A DNA stretch of 64,000 bases from Globodera rostochiensis (taxonomy: Eukaryota; Nematoda; Chromadorea; Rhabditida; Heteroderidae). Within the stretch, counting starts at the first letter, position 1. Every line of letters begins with the position of its first letter. This document shows, one piece after another, positions 10,767 through 21,860 of this stretch. The stretch covers positions 1,182,185-1,246,184 of the forward strand of contig JAEVLN010000018.1 in NCBI GenBank assembly GCA_018350325.1, written 5' to 3'. Under the pieces are notes generated by a model. It was given only the letters and a program-made list of their open reading frames with translations. It did no database searches and was not told the origin of the DNA. The translations under genes were made by a program, and so were the position numbers.

Positions 10767-11187
10767 GTTACGATTAATTTTGGAAATTGATCAATTCTGG
10801 AATTACCCGGGTAATGAAAGTCTATAACTTTTTTTAAACTCAACCAAATCATTGTAAAAGATTTGAAAGTTATAAATGAGAAAAATCATTGCGCGAAAAA
10901 AGCCAAAAAAGTGCAATGTAAAAAAGCACCCAACATCGGGGATTTGCATAATTTTACTGAAATAACTTTTTCACAAATTTTCTAATTGTTTAGCTTTGGG
11001 CTTAGCAAAAGCTTTTAAAAGCTCAGAGCTTGCCAATAATATCTTTTACGTTTGATTTTGTTGAGTTTAAAAAAAGTTATAGACTTTTAAATTGCTGCCA
11101 CTTTAGGATTTCCAAAATTACCCGGGAAATTCCGGAATTACCCGCTCAAAAGCGGATCTTTTTAGAATTTCCAAAATTAACCGTAAC
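10767..11187. mobile_element. TIR element of about 420 bp with long inverted arms
   Basis: The left end GTTACGATTAATTTTGGAAA is matched inversely by the right end TTTCCAAAATTAACCGTAAC. The arms also share ATTACCCGGG and AAAGTCTATAACTTTTTTTA, so at least 100 bp is inverted. The middle has no gene. This is probably a non-autonomous DNA transposon; the superfamily is not clear. Confidence 0.75.
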
Positions 11188-12062
11188 ATTTACATATTCT
11201 GTATAGTTGAAGTTTGAACATAAATTGTTGAGGGTCAATTTGGCTAAGGTTATCTGTCGGTGTTCAGACTGAACAGGTCCGAAAACCCCGACAATTTGTC
11301 AGTTTGGTTAAACGAAATTTGTTCGGTTTTGGTTAACCGAAATCTCTTGGGTTCGGTTTCAGTTTTTGCATTTTTATGGCAATTTCTTAAGCAAATTTTA
11401 ATATTCGTGCAATAATCTCTGCTTTCAACCGTCCGTCCTCCAGACTCAACTGGATTGACTTATCTTACCCTTAAATTGCTATAAAAAAAAATATCAAAAA
11501 AATCTGACAATTGTTCGCGTCTTTTGACAATTTTCCAATCTGGCGCTGGCTGGCCTCTGAACGCTGAATTTTCAAAAGCATCATGATTTAAAATCATTTG
11601 GATGAGCAAGAAAATTATGAGTCTGATTGATTTTCTTTTTGAGTAATTAAATTTGCAAATGAATGTTTAAAATATTGTAATTATTTTAGAACCAAAAAAA
11701 TGGCCGATAAAAGCAAGTATTTTCGATGTTGATCAATTTTACGATATATTCTAAGTTTTGATTTGTTTGTTGGAAAAAACAAAATTTTTCGCCTTCGTTT
11801 TTCAATCCCCGGTTCTGTTTTGTTTCAGCCTCTGTCAAAAAAATCCCATGTTTATTTCGACTTTTGTGAGATCTGGGGAGGTGGAAGTTTCGCATTAGTT
11901 TTTTTAGAAGAAATTATTGCGTTTTTTAGAGGATTCAAAAAAAAATCCAAACCCAATTTAATAATAAACTTGAGACGTTGTTTTATTTGCCATTAATTTT
12001 TTGTAACAAAAATATAATTTTAATTTTAATATATTTTATTAAGGCTTAATTACAAAGGTATA
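11188..12062. other. Intergenic AT-rich DNA with a GGTTAACCG word island
   Basis: An island at about 11265-11370 iterates GGTTAAACGAAA / GGTTAACCGAAA / TTCGGTT. The remainder is AT-rich with short open frames on both strands and no recognisable domain. Confidence 0.5.
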
Positions 12063-12122
12063 AACCATCTCGATCTCTTCTTTGGTTAAGCCAGAGGAGG
12101 CTTCAATACGAATTTTCTTACA
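12063..12122 (-). pseudogene. HSP70/DnaK substrate-domain relic
   Basis: The minus strand reads CKKIRIEASSGLTKEEIEMV, closely matching the conserved DnaK/HSP70 stretch 'kItIeaSSGLskeEIerMv' that follows the substrate-binding beta domain. The frame runs into a stop a few codons later, and no ATPase domain is visible nearby. It is best read as a small remnant of a mitochondrial- or bacterial-type HSP70 gene, though a conserved exon of an undetected gene is possible. Confidence 0.5.
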
Positions 12123-13122
12123 CGATCTTTGACTGATTTAGCTTTGTACAGTAATGTATCAAAAAACATTAAACATATGATATATTTTAAATAAAATTTT
12201 TGTCGACTCATTTTGTTACTACCTATTTTAATCAGACAAAAATGGACTATGATCCGCTTTTTTGCCGCTGTTTTGATCGAGTAAATGAGCTATTTATGTT
12301 TTCTTATATCTGCATTTCGGAATGAATTGGGATGATCACCGGACTTGGGGACCATCTCTTTTTCCGCTGATGTGTGTGAGGGATTAGAGGCCACCACTTA
12401 AGCCATCAATCAGTTGACCAAATCATTCTGAGCCCCCAAAAGTGTAGGTTGTCATCATCAATTCCTAATGGCCTACTATTTTACGAATTTTTTTTTTTAC
12501 TATTTTTGGAATTCACAATTTGCTCGACATTATTGAAGTGTTGTGTTGCCTTGCCGCTGCCGATTATCAACAAATTTTTTTTGTGAGTCAAAAAAATTCA
12601 CTCTCTGTCCATAATTGGGTTTATTAACATAGGTATTGGTAAATATTTAAAAAAATGATTTTGTTTGTTTTTGTTTTTGAAAAATTTAACAGATTTGCTT
12701 TTAACAAAATTTATTTAATTATATTTATTATAAATTGATGCTGAAATTGGCGAATGTTGTATCGACCAGCCCCAGAAAATTGCGGGGTCATTCGCCCCCA
12801 TTGCAAATTATCGGGCGCAAATCGATGTCAGCAGCACAGCAAATTGTCGCTTCTCATCCATTCAATTAGACCTATGCGCCCATATTTATTGTTAATTTTT
12901 ACATTTCAAAAATTTGCGTGAGAATTTTTTTTCTTAATTAATTCAATTATAGTTTTGGCATTAAATTTAATTTCAAAAAAAAAAACCGAGAGTGTTAACT
13001 ACATATAAATAATAATTTTTTCGTCTCTTTTATTTAAATATAAAAACAAAAAATACCATCTAGCTTAAGTAAAAAACATTTCCGTTTACTCCTTTTATGT
13101 TAAAATCCAGAAAAATATTCAA
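12123..13122. other. AT-rich intergenic DNA, nothing recognised
   Basis: There are no sustained frames on either strand. A mildly GC-richer stretch at about 12755-12880 (CCAGCCCCAGAAAATTGCGG and following) has no recognisable protein. Confidence 0.5.
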
Positions 13123-13746
13123 TTTCGCTGCATTTAAATTCCTGGATTATTTGATCAAAATTTGACCTCATTTTTGCTGCATTTAATTTCCTGGATTATT
13201 TGATCAAATTTTGGCCTCATTTTTGCTGCATTTAATTTCCTGGATTATTTGATCAAAATTTGGCCTCATTTTTGCTGCATTTAATTTCCTGGATTATTTG
13301 ATCAAAATTTGGCCCATTTTCGCTGCATTTAATTTCCTGGATTATTTGATCAAAATTTGACCTCATTTTTGCTGCATTTAATTTCCTGGATTATTTGATC
13401 AAATTTTGGCCTCATTTTTGCTGCATTTAATTTCCTGGATTATTTGATCAAAATTTGGCCTCATTTTTGCTGCATTTAATTTCCTGGATTATTTGATCAA
13501 AATTTGGCCTCATTTTTGCTGCATTTAATTTCCTGGATTATTTGATCAAAATTTGGCCCATTTTCGCTGCATTTAATTTCCTGGATTATTTGATCAAAAT
13601 TTGGCCTCATTTTTGCTGCATTTAATTTCCTGGTGATCAAAATTTGGCCTCATTTTGCTGCATTTAATTTCCTGGATTATTTGATCAAAATTTGGCCTCA
13701 TTTTTGCTGCATTTAATTTCCTGGATTATTTGATCAAAATTGGCCT
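13123..13746. repeat. 49-bp satellite array, about 12.7 units
   Basis: The unit contains CCTGGATTATTTGATCAAAA, then TTGGCCTCATTTTTGCTGCA. Units start at 13141, 13190, 13239 and so on, a 49-bp period. Variants (GACCTCA, GGCCTCA, GGCCCA; AAATTTT versus AAAATTT) recur in a similar order in the first and second parts of the array, suggesting duplication of a multi-unit block. One unit near 13632 has lost GATTATTT. Confidence 0.95.
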
Positions 13747-15149
13747 AAAAACGAAACGGATCTGGTTTCATGTTTAACTTTTTTTTTACTAATTTGAGGA
13801 AACTTCTCAATTTCTTTGCAAAATTTCACTTTTTCGCCACATCTTCACCATTTGTTTGTCAAAAACATTTATTTAAATCATTTTGCTCGTTGTATTTATC
13901 TAAAAATGTGAAATTAATCTTAGACATTGCTACTTTTTTGTTTTCAACTTTATTGTTTTTTTAAATCATTGAAATTGGTTTTAAACACTTAAAAATGATC
14001 GACATTGAATTTTCTGCAGATATTGATTTTATTTTTCTAAATTTAAACACAAAATTATTTTCTGTCAAATTTCATCACTCTTTTTTTTTGTTGCCTAAGC
14101 CGGTGTGTATGTAATTAACACCAGTTCAACAAACAAAAAAAACTTCTTTTTTTTTTGATGGTATCTAAGCAGCAGCCGAGCGACAGAGCCGTCGTCCCGT
14201 GCTCAGCGCTGACTGGCGCTCATCCCGAGAATTCGCAAAATTACCAAAATAACCACTTGATCATCATCATTAGCACACAAACCACCCATCATCATCATTA
14301 TTAGCACACAAACCACCAATATTTTGTGTCGTTTACCCCCCACATCACACACCAACCACCACACAAAGTGTGTTTGTTTTTGGCCACTTTTTCTCGTGGG
14401 ACAATGACGAAACAAAAAAAAATTTTTGGTTGGCCCATTGTCGTCGACAGAATGAGCAGAGAGACGCGGGCGGGCCACTCCCGATCGATCCTTTCGTCGT
14501 CTCGTTATCTATTTTCAGTATCTGACTTCTTGTCATCATTAGCAGTGGATTTTCGGGATGGATGAAAATAGTGAAAAATGCCAATTTGCAGTTTTTGACA
14601 ATTGTTTTTTGAAAAAAAAAATTTTTTGTAAAATTGGAAATTATTTTTATATATATATGACTGACCCGACCATTTGAAACTTTTTCATTTAAACATTTTA
14701 ATTGCCTTAATTTTTAATAATTAAATTTTACGAAACAAATTAAAAGATATTTTTTTCGGACACTTGTTCGTTCGTTGCCATCCAAAAATTCCTGGGTTTA
14801 ATGGAATAACTTTGGTGCAAATTTATTTTTGATTCAGTCAAGAAATTCAGGAAGAATTTTTATGTGAATGTTTCGAATAACTAAAAAAGATCAGGATCCT
14901 TTTGGAACAACATTTTTCGCGACAGCTGGATGGATGGATGATGTGATCAGTTGAAGCCTGATCAATCGTTTGGGGATCATCCTTCCCGACCTTTCTTTTA
15001 TGAGCCCACACTCATCCATCCTCAACTCTGACCGTGCTAAAATCACTTTTACGAAAAAAAGAATTATGTTATGCCTTCACTCCTCACACCAAAATATATA
15101 TTTGTTTAATTCTAAGAGGTCCCAATAAGCGTTGTATCATTTCTAAAAT
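13747..15149. other. Intergenic region with GC-richer segment upstream of the BTB gene
   Basis: At 14155-14500 the DNA is GC-richer and contains a duplicated block of about 30 bp (ATCATCATCATTAGCACACA, then AACCACC) plus CAT microsatellite runs. A GGAT run occurs at 14930-14942. Frames are open on both strands there, but none shows a domain. It could hold regulatory DNA or an untranslated exon of the BTB gene. Confidence 0.4.
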
Positions 15150-15366
15150 TTTTTAATTTATTTTTAAATGATAAAAGTGTCAATTTATATAACATAAATT
15201 AAACATTTCTTAATTTTAAGTTTTTAAATATTCTGTGTTTGAATTTTGCTTATAAAGTTTATAATCTCATTTTTAAGTGACAAAAGTGTCAATTTATATA
15301 CATAAATTAAACATTTCTTAATTTTAAGTTTTTAAATATTCAGTGTTTGAATTTTGCTTATAAAGC
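15150..15366. repeat. About 105-bp tandem duplication
   Basis: AAAAGTGTCAATTTATATA through TTTAAATATTC(T/A)GTGTTTGAA and TTTTGCTTATAAAG occurs twice in direct orientation, at about 15171-15262 and 15282-15365, with few differences. It lies in non-coding DNA about 300 bp before the BTB start codon. Confidence 0.85.
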
Positions 15367-15654
15367 ATGACATTTAATGTTGGCATGTTTGATCATATAT
15401 GAAAAAACCGAGCCCAAAATTTTTGGAAATCAATTTCAAAAAATTGGTTCCCCTTTGTTTGTCCATAGAATTTACGGTTGTGCATTCATTTAAAGATGGA
15501 CAAATATTTTCGTTGTAATGCAAATTGTGTGTTTGAATTTCAACCATTCACCCACGCTGTTTGTACATTTTCCGCTGAAAACCGTGGTACATAAAATTGA
15601 TTTGAAAATTGTTTTTTTTCCATTTATGAACACCAAAAAGGAATTGTCGTTATA

Positions 15655-18271
15655 ATGACCGGAAGTACAGCAGCGACCACGACGACGACAACATCAACGA
15701 CGACATCGACAACAACAAATAGTGCTAATAATAATTGTGACAAATCGTCGTCGGCGACATCGGACGCGCTGGTGGATCGGATGAAGCATTTGTTGAGCAC
15801 GGGCGATGATGCGGATGTGCACTTTTTGGTTGGGAATGACGACAAAAAAGAGGTTGTGAAGAGAGAGGGAGGGAGAGAAAACAATAAAATGAGAAGAAAT
15901 ATTTTTATAATTTAATATTTAAATGGTTATAACAAAAAAAGAATTTATTATTCAGACTAGAGGTCGGCGGAAGCCGATGATTCCCGCAGGATTTAACGGG
16001 ATTCGCGCTCCCGTTAAGAATCAACGGGAGTTTTACGGGAGCGGGCTTTTAACGGGAGCCCCGCTCGGGAATTTTTTTTACAGACCTCTAATTCAGACTA
16101 AATTGAAGAATTAGAAGTGAATTTGTTGATTCTTCAAATGGTTTTTATTAAACTAAAAAATCTAAAAGGCTTAACATATGTTATTTTTTTGGTTTTGGGA
16201 TTTATTTATTTTTTTAGATTTTGAAAAATTTTGGCTGGTTTAAATATATAAATAATTTTAAAGCTAAATTAAGTTGTACATAAAAAAGATGTAATAAAAA
16301 ACACACACCAAAAAAATTAAGCTGTTGCCAGCACATAAACTGATTCTGAAGACGTCGTCCAGCGTGTTCGAGACAATGTTTCGTTTTGACACTGAAAATG
16401 GCACAAAAGCCTCGGGCAAGGGTATGGAAAATTTTATTAAAAAACATTCAATACCAATTTTAATTGATTTTTATTCTAAAGCTCATTTGGATGAGGTAAA
16501 ACCAGTAGAGGTGCCCGATGTGGAGGTTGGGGCTTTCAAGGCTATGCTAAGCTTTATTTATGCTGAAGATTTGCGTGAGCTGAATGGTGACAACTTATTC
16601 GCTGTTCTTTACGCGGGTTGGAAAATTTTAGAATTTTAAATAAAAAATAAAATTATTGTAGCTGTCTGTACCTTTCGAGTTTTAACTATAGTAAACCAAA
16701 AAAATAATAAATAAACTGGCAGGTAATTTTCAAACAAAAAAAACTAAATCTAGTCTTTTTTAAAAATTTAAAAATTACACATAATTTTTGGATTTTACTT
16801 ATAACTTCAATTATTGTTTTTAACATCCTGTTTAACATTTGGCAAAATCAAAATTATTTACAATTAATAATGTCTTCAAGTTTTTGCAATTTTTGAAACA
16901 CAACGCTGCTAATTTAGCCAAAAAATATGGCGTTGTCGGGCTGGTTAAAGCGTGCGTCAACTATCCCAAATTGGACCCGACCAATGTGTTTCTTGTGATG
17001 GCACAAGCACGCTTTTATGAAGAAGAGGTGTTTAAATTATTAAAAAAATTAAATTCGTTTAATAAAACAAAATATTTAACGTTCTTTTTGCTTATCACCG
17101 TGAGCCCCCGGGGCTCTACGTATAAAAGGGCCGACAATTTAAATCTTTTTCGAATTTTCATTTTTTACAAGGAATTCACTGAATTTTTAAAAATTAATAT
17201 AAAGTGGGCCACTCCTAATACACTTGAAGATAAAAATGGCGAAAAATTTTGAGAATTTTTACGCTAGAGAGTTATTTCAAATGTGGAAAATCCAAAAAGT
17301 TTGAAAATTCAAAAATGAAAGGGGGGGGGGCTTTTTTTTAGGAAATACGGTAAATAATTTAAAGTTAAATTTAAATTGTTGGCTTTAAATTTTTTATTTT
17401 AAAAAATGGTTTTTAGGACCTCTCTCGACGCTGCTTGGAATACATCGATCGGAATATGGGCGGCGTGATCTTTTCAAAAGAGTTTTTGCACATTGATCAC
17501 AAATTGTTGTGTGAAATTTTGGACCGAGATCAGCTGATAATCAGCGGAGAAAGTGCCATTTGGAATGCTGTAAATTTAAAAATAATTATTTTTTTTTGGA
17601 TATTTAGTAATTTTTATTCACAAAAAAAATTGTGTTTCAATTAAGAGATTAAATTTAATAATTAGGTACTGCGCTGGTCGGATGAACAATGCCGACAGAA
17701 AGGCAAAGAATGTTCGGTGGAGAATCGACGCAAAATGCTTGGCCCGGCATTCTTCAAAATTCGTTTTCCACTCATCCCACAACAAGATTTTGCGGAAAAA
17801 ATTGGTATTATCAGAATGAAAAAATCTGAAGACATATAATGCCAACAAAAAATATATCGGCAATTGCTGCTTTTAAAAGAGAGTTTTTCGGCATTCAGAA
17901 CCAGTAATGCCGGAATTTAATACAAATCTTATTTATACCAAAATGCAATTTTTATTCCAAATAGGTATTTAAAATTTCGGCATTTGTTCTAATTTTAGAT
18001 TAGTGAATCTTTGGCACTAATAACAAAACAAATATCGTACAAATCAACCGTATTTGGTGCAGTTCCGTCCGGTATGCTGACTAAAGACGAGCTGATCAGC
18101 GTGTATTTGTTCCATTCGCACCCGGCGCGTGCCTTGCCCGAGCTGTACCCGCTGCAGTTTCCCATCCAGCGACGTGCACAGCCCAAATCACACCGTGAAC
18201 AGCTCCAAAAGCCGACCAAAGGACAGAAGTACCGGACCACAGTGGCCCGTTATGATTCATTGATATATTGA
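15655..18271 (+). CDS. BTB-BACK domain protein (BTBD2/3/6-like, no PHR)
   Basis: Seven exons: 15655-15852, 16322-16421, 16482-16616, 16918-17027, 17417-17569, 17666-17804 and 18063-18271, giving about 347 residues. A Thr/Ser-rich N-terminus ([20 protein letters not shown]) is followed by a BTB fold: [48 protein letters not shown] and [15 protein letters not shown]. Then comes a BACK domain: [28 protein letters not shown] and [12 protein letters not shown]. The acceptor after GGTGCAG (18062) was chosen over an earlier AG because it restores [20 protein letters not shown], the family consensus, and avoids a stop. Known: BTB-BACK proteins are typically Cullin-3 substrate adaptors. The C-terminal PHR domain of vertebrate BTBD3/6 is absent. 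Intron 1 holds a hAT-like insertion and intron 4 a G-rich repeat. Confidence 0.9.
15950..16100. mobile_element. 131-bp CGGGAG island with 10-bp target-site duplication
   Basis: ATTCAGACTA occurs at 15950-15959 and 16091-16100 and brackets a 131-bp element whose ends are inverted (AGAGGTC / GACCTCT). Inside, CGGGAG/CTCCCG and AACGGGA recur. An 8-10 bp duplication plus short inverted ends resembles a hAT-type non-autonomous element. It is inserted in intron 1 of the BTB gene. Confidence 0.75.
17320..17346 (+). repeat. G-tract with GGAAATACGGTA tail
   Basis: A run of Gs followed by TTTTTTTAGGAAATACGGTA. The same tail follows G/C-tract repeats at 63360-63477, and a near match follows the copy at 39704-39835. 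It lies in intron 4 of the BTB gene. Confidence 0.6.
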
Positions 18272-18404
18272 ATATTTGTAATATAAAATTTGAACAATTA
18301 TGAATAAATTACTGATTCTTTGTTTGTTGAATTTCATGGTTTTTGTCCATATTTGTTTTCTTTTTGTTACTTTGTTTTTTTCGAAGATATTCTTTATAGT
18401 AAAA

Positions 18405-18480
18405 CGAGCCGGGATTTTGGAAAAAATCAGCACCGGGAATGGAAAAAATCCCGGGACTAATGGACTCCGAATTGGGTATT
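18405..18480. repeat. CCGGGA word island
   Basis: GCCGGGATTTTGG, CACCGGGAATGG and ATCCCGGGACTAATGG follow one another just downstream of the BTB stop. Similar CCCGG islands lie at 27965-28050, 45920-46045 and 62720-62790. Confidence 0.5.
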
Positions 18481-18651
18481 AATTTTTCTATTTTTAATTT
18501 TTAAAATATCTGATCAAATGATGCAATTTTTTGTGAACAAATCAATTTTATTGACATGTTATGTAAAATTTATATCGACAAATAAACTTTGGAATATAAA
18601 ATGTGAACATTCTGAATTCAAAATTCAAGCGTATTCCACTCTTTTCTCATC

Positions 18652-19538
18652 TCAATAGTCATCCTCGCCGCAAATGTGTTCAAATTCAAATGCACCGTCC
18701 AAATGTATGGGTGGCACTTCAATATGCGTGAGAAAATTTGGCAGTTCCACGCGAGTCACGAAATGGCATGCCTGTATAAAATAGGGAAATCAAACAAAAT
18801 CGGCATAAATATATAAAGATACTTTTTTTGTTTTATATAAAATGTAACATAATTCACAAATTTTTTTGATATATACCTACCTATGTCGGCATATTATTCG
18901 AATTTTCCTAGTAAAATTTGAAAATTCCATTTTCTTTATTGTTTCAATAAGAGTTATTGAAAAAAAAATTTCAAATTTTACTAGAGTATAACTCGAATTT
19001 TGTAAATTCAATTTGTAAAGATATTCAATAATACTAACTCCTCGTATTATTTGAATATTTTACTAGGAAAATTCGAATAGGTAATCCCACTATTTAAATA
19101 ATACGCCAAAGCTCAAAAAAGAGACAGAATCTTTTACATTTTAGAAAAAAATCCAAGTTTTTATGTTACCGGATCCGGTGGCGCTCCTTGTTGGGGGCAG
19201 GTATGGCCGACCAGCAAATATGGTTCTTCGTCACCAATTTCACTTTCACCACCTCGCACCTCAAAACGACCATCTGGCGCCGATCGATCCTCACCCAGCA
19301 AATCGTCCGGATCCAAAGCTTAAATTGTATTAAAAAAAATTTCTAATAAATTTATTTTAAAAAATTTAAAAATGAAAATATTATTCATACTATCCGCCTC
19401 CATCAGCATAATTCTAGCCCCAACATAGGGCTCTCCTTGGCACCATAATTCGCCGCGCACATAAAAATAAGTGGCATTTGTTTGGGAAAATAAAATTATA
19501 AATATTGCAAAAGACAGAATGCCAAGGCGTATGTTCAT
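18652..19538 (-). CDS. Transthyretin-like (TTL) family secreted protein
   Basis: Three exons on the minus strand: 19538-19391, 19318-19170 and 18771-18652, about 138 residues, ending in TGA. The start MNIRLGILSFAIFIILFSQT is a signal peptide with probable cleavage after TNA. TTL hallmarks follow: YVRGELWCQGEPYVGARIML (the 'v.G.L.C.g.P..gv.v.L' strand pair), DPDDLLGEDRSAPDGRFEVR, GDEEPYLLVGHTC, and a late cysteine (ACHFVTRVELP) followed by CGED near the end. The length is normal for the family. TTL proteins are a large nematode-specific secreted family, some expressed in pharyngeal glands of parasites; the role here is inferred only. The gene is convergent with the BTB gene, about 380 bp away. 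Intron 2 contains the intron-borne MITE. Confidence 0.92.
18889..19104. mobile_element. Intron-borne MITE, third copy, in TTL intron 2
   Basis: One end reads TGTCGGCATATTATTCGAAT and the other AATCCCACTATTTAAATAAT followed by ACGCC. Internal AGTAAAATTTGAAA(A/G)TTCCAT and TTATTGAAAAAAA match the copy at 6302-6524. The inverted repeats are more diverged than in the first copy. Confidence 0.75.
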
Positions 19539-19996
19539 TTCCTATAGTTTTAAATTTAAGAAACAGGATTTTTAGCTTTAAGAGCACAGATTCATTATAG
19601 AACTAACAAATTTCAAAAATAAGAAAGAAAAATTCGTTAATTTTTAAGTTTGTATCTACAATTGCTGTCTTAACCGAACGCCACAATTAATATTATGAAA
19701 AAATTGTTGATTTTTAGAGTCCCGTGATCGGGGGCTCGGGGGAGGACGCTGATGTGACAGATGAAGGTGGACAAAATGAGTTTGTAAAGCTAAGATGTCA
19801 ATAGTTGGAAATTTTTGGGAATGAAAAGATAACAAAATGGGAAATGAGAGGAACAGCACCCGAGGGGAGAGATATGACACTGGCTGGTCATAGGGACGAA
19901 CACCAATTTCGGTCACAAAATATTTGTATAAGTTATTGAATAACATAATTTGGTTGCAAATGTACGGAGAGAGGTGGAATAGAGCGGGATTGGGAC
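19539..19996. other. Intergenic stretch with a coding-like island
   Basis: At 19718-19800 the DNA is GC-richer. The plus strand, after an acceptor-like TTTTTAG, reads SPVIGGSGEDADVTDEGGQN before a stop; the minus strand is also open (VRPYDQPVSYLSPRVLFLSF and beyond). Neither frame has a recognisable domain, so I do not call a gene. Confidence 0.35.
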
Positions 19997-20364
19997 CAGG
20001 GCTGGGCGAAACATCGCCTTCGAGTTTCGCGAAATTTCGGGTATTTTGGGGCTTCGAGTTTCGGGTTCGGGAAAATACCCAAAGTTTCGGGTAAAATGCA
20101 CCACTAAAGATTAGGGTTTTGATGTTGGAAATGTTTCAAAAAATTGCAATGAATATTTGAAATAGTTATATACAATGTCAAATTTTTAAAATTTATAATT
20201 TTTAATCTTTTCATTTCATTTTTTGAAGGCCCTTTTTTGGAATTGAAATTGCCCCTTATATAATCCCGTTTTTTTAAATTTACAAAAGTTTTTTTTTGAC
20301 CGGGATTTGTTAATTGTTTTACCTTAAAAATCACGGCATAAAATGCAGATCTCGCTCTGCCCTA
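19997..20364. mobile_element. Possible hAT-like element with TTTCGGGT words
   Basis: It begins CAGGGCTGGGCGAAACATCG and iterates TTTCGGGT/TTCGGG for about 100 bp. A candidate far end is CTCTGCCCTA at 20355-20364. The flanking 8-mers ATTGGGAC and ACTGAGAC agree at six of eight bases, so a target duplication is only suggested. Confidence 0.4.
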
Positions 20365-20934
20365 ACTGAGACCATTAGCACCAATGATAGATATTCACAA
20401 TTAAATAATGGACAAAAATTTGGGAAATTTACGTTAAACAAATCTTTGCCAATCCTTAAACCGCCTGTTCTGTGTAAAAGTCTAGACAAATGAAAAGGTA
20501 TTTAAGCCCATTTATAACAGAGATTTTTGTCACTTGTCAGCCGTTGGCTGTTATTAAAATTATTTTTTTGTCGTTCATGCAGCCCAACTTTTGATATGAA
20601 TTGGTAGTATCAGTTGAATAGTAATTAAATAGTTAGAAAATGAGTTTGATAATTTGCCTGAGTGCTTAGAGGAAATCAATCAAAAATAAACCAATTTTTT
20701 AAATTCAAAATTAAAAAAATTTAAAATTCTAAATGAACGCAATTCAATTTTCATGTTTTGTCATCAAAAATAAAAAAAATTAAAATATAATCATCACTTT
20801 AGGTTTTTACCTATTTTTTCTGCAGCTTTGTTTTGGCGAGTTATGCACGAAAAACATGTTTTTAGCCGAAAATAGCGTCGTTTTAGCCCACCTATTCGAA
20901 CCTAAAAACCCTATTTTGGTATTTTCCACCTAAA
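20365..20934. other. AT-rich DNA, part of an AATAGGC/CCTATTT element family
   Basis: From about 20805, GTTTTTACCTATTTTTTCTG and GGCGAGTTATGCACGAAAAA match the interior of the TIR element at 40509-40988. No gene is seen. Confidence 0.5.
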
Positions 20935-21860
20935 ATAGGGGCAAACAAGTAAAAAGACTTTTTTGCCCCTTTTTTTGCCACTATTTGGGCGTTTTTTGAA
21001 ATTTTTTTATAAAAATGCAATAAAATTCGAATTTTTCTTGCCAAGATTATTGGAAAAGTTTCAAAAAAAAAAAAATTAAAATTTCGTGTCTTTTTGGGCG
21101 CTATTTTGCAATTTTCTGGCCTAAAAGTGCAGCCCTACTGATTGTTAATTTTACCATGTAAAAAATTGTTTTTTTCACACATTCCCAATTTTTATACTTA
21201 TTTTGGCCACCTAAGTAAATTTAATTTCCAAATTAAATAATTAATTTATTTTTACTGATTTTTTTTTCTTCGTTATTTCTGGATTCTTTTTTTGATTTGG
21301 CGTTTCATTGTCAGAGGGATGCTACTTATAGGCTCGAAAAATCACAAAATAAGCGCCTAAATAGGTAAAAAGTGTGCCAAAATAGGCTCCAATCTCGGGT
21401 GCATAATAAAAAATAGGTTCACTGTAAATCAAAACTTTTGTACTTTTTGAACCAATTTCTTTACTATATTTGTAAAAATTTTCAAAAATATTGCACTGAC
21501 GGTGCCTATCGGCATCATTTTATATTGCATTTAACAAATTTTAAGTTATAAAATGCATGCTTCAAATAATAGCCAGTCTGTTTAAATTTTTGTGTTTTAA
21601 TTGTTTATTTATGGATATTTATTTTCCAACACAATGTTCAGTTTTTGGTTAATACTCTTGACTTTGTCGTCACTATTGTGAAAGGCCGAGTGGGAGCATT
21701 TGGGAAACAGCCAGCATTGTAAACAACAAATATTTATTTTCAAGTTATTTTATTTATTTGTTTTTTTAAATGAAGTTCGTTATTTTGCTTGCTTTATAGT
21801 TTGAGTGTAAAATCGCAACTAAATCAAATAATAGGTTTTGTTTTAAAAATTTAATTATTA
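20935..21860 (+). repeat. About 0.9-kb direct repeat, copy 1
   Basis: Shared with 28775-29760 in the same orientation, offset about 7.9 kb. Anchors include TGCCACTATTTGGGCGTTTT, AAAGGCCGAGTGGGAGCATT (21681 and 29582) and ATGAAGTTCGTTATTTTGCT. It includes a CAG-AGGGATGCTACTT terminus and AATAGGC words. A shorter third copy of its end lies at 34420-34580. Confidence 0.9.

Noticed and set aside
13123..13746. CRISPR array
   Set aside because: Units are contiguous with no unique spacers, and the genome is eukaryotic.
15655..15884. Minus-strand frame opposite BTB exon 1 (Val/Asp-rich)
   Set aside because: It is a shadow of the ACA/ACG threonine codon run; the plus frame continues into a BTB domain.
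17999..18062. Earlier acceptor (TTTTAG at 17993-17998) for the last BTB exon
   Set aside because: Joining it to the previous exon's phase gives an immediate TAG; the acceptor at 18062 gives the family consensus IVPSG-LT.
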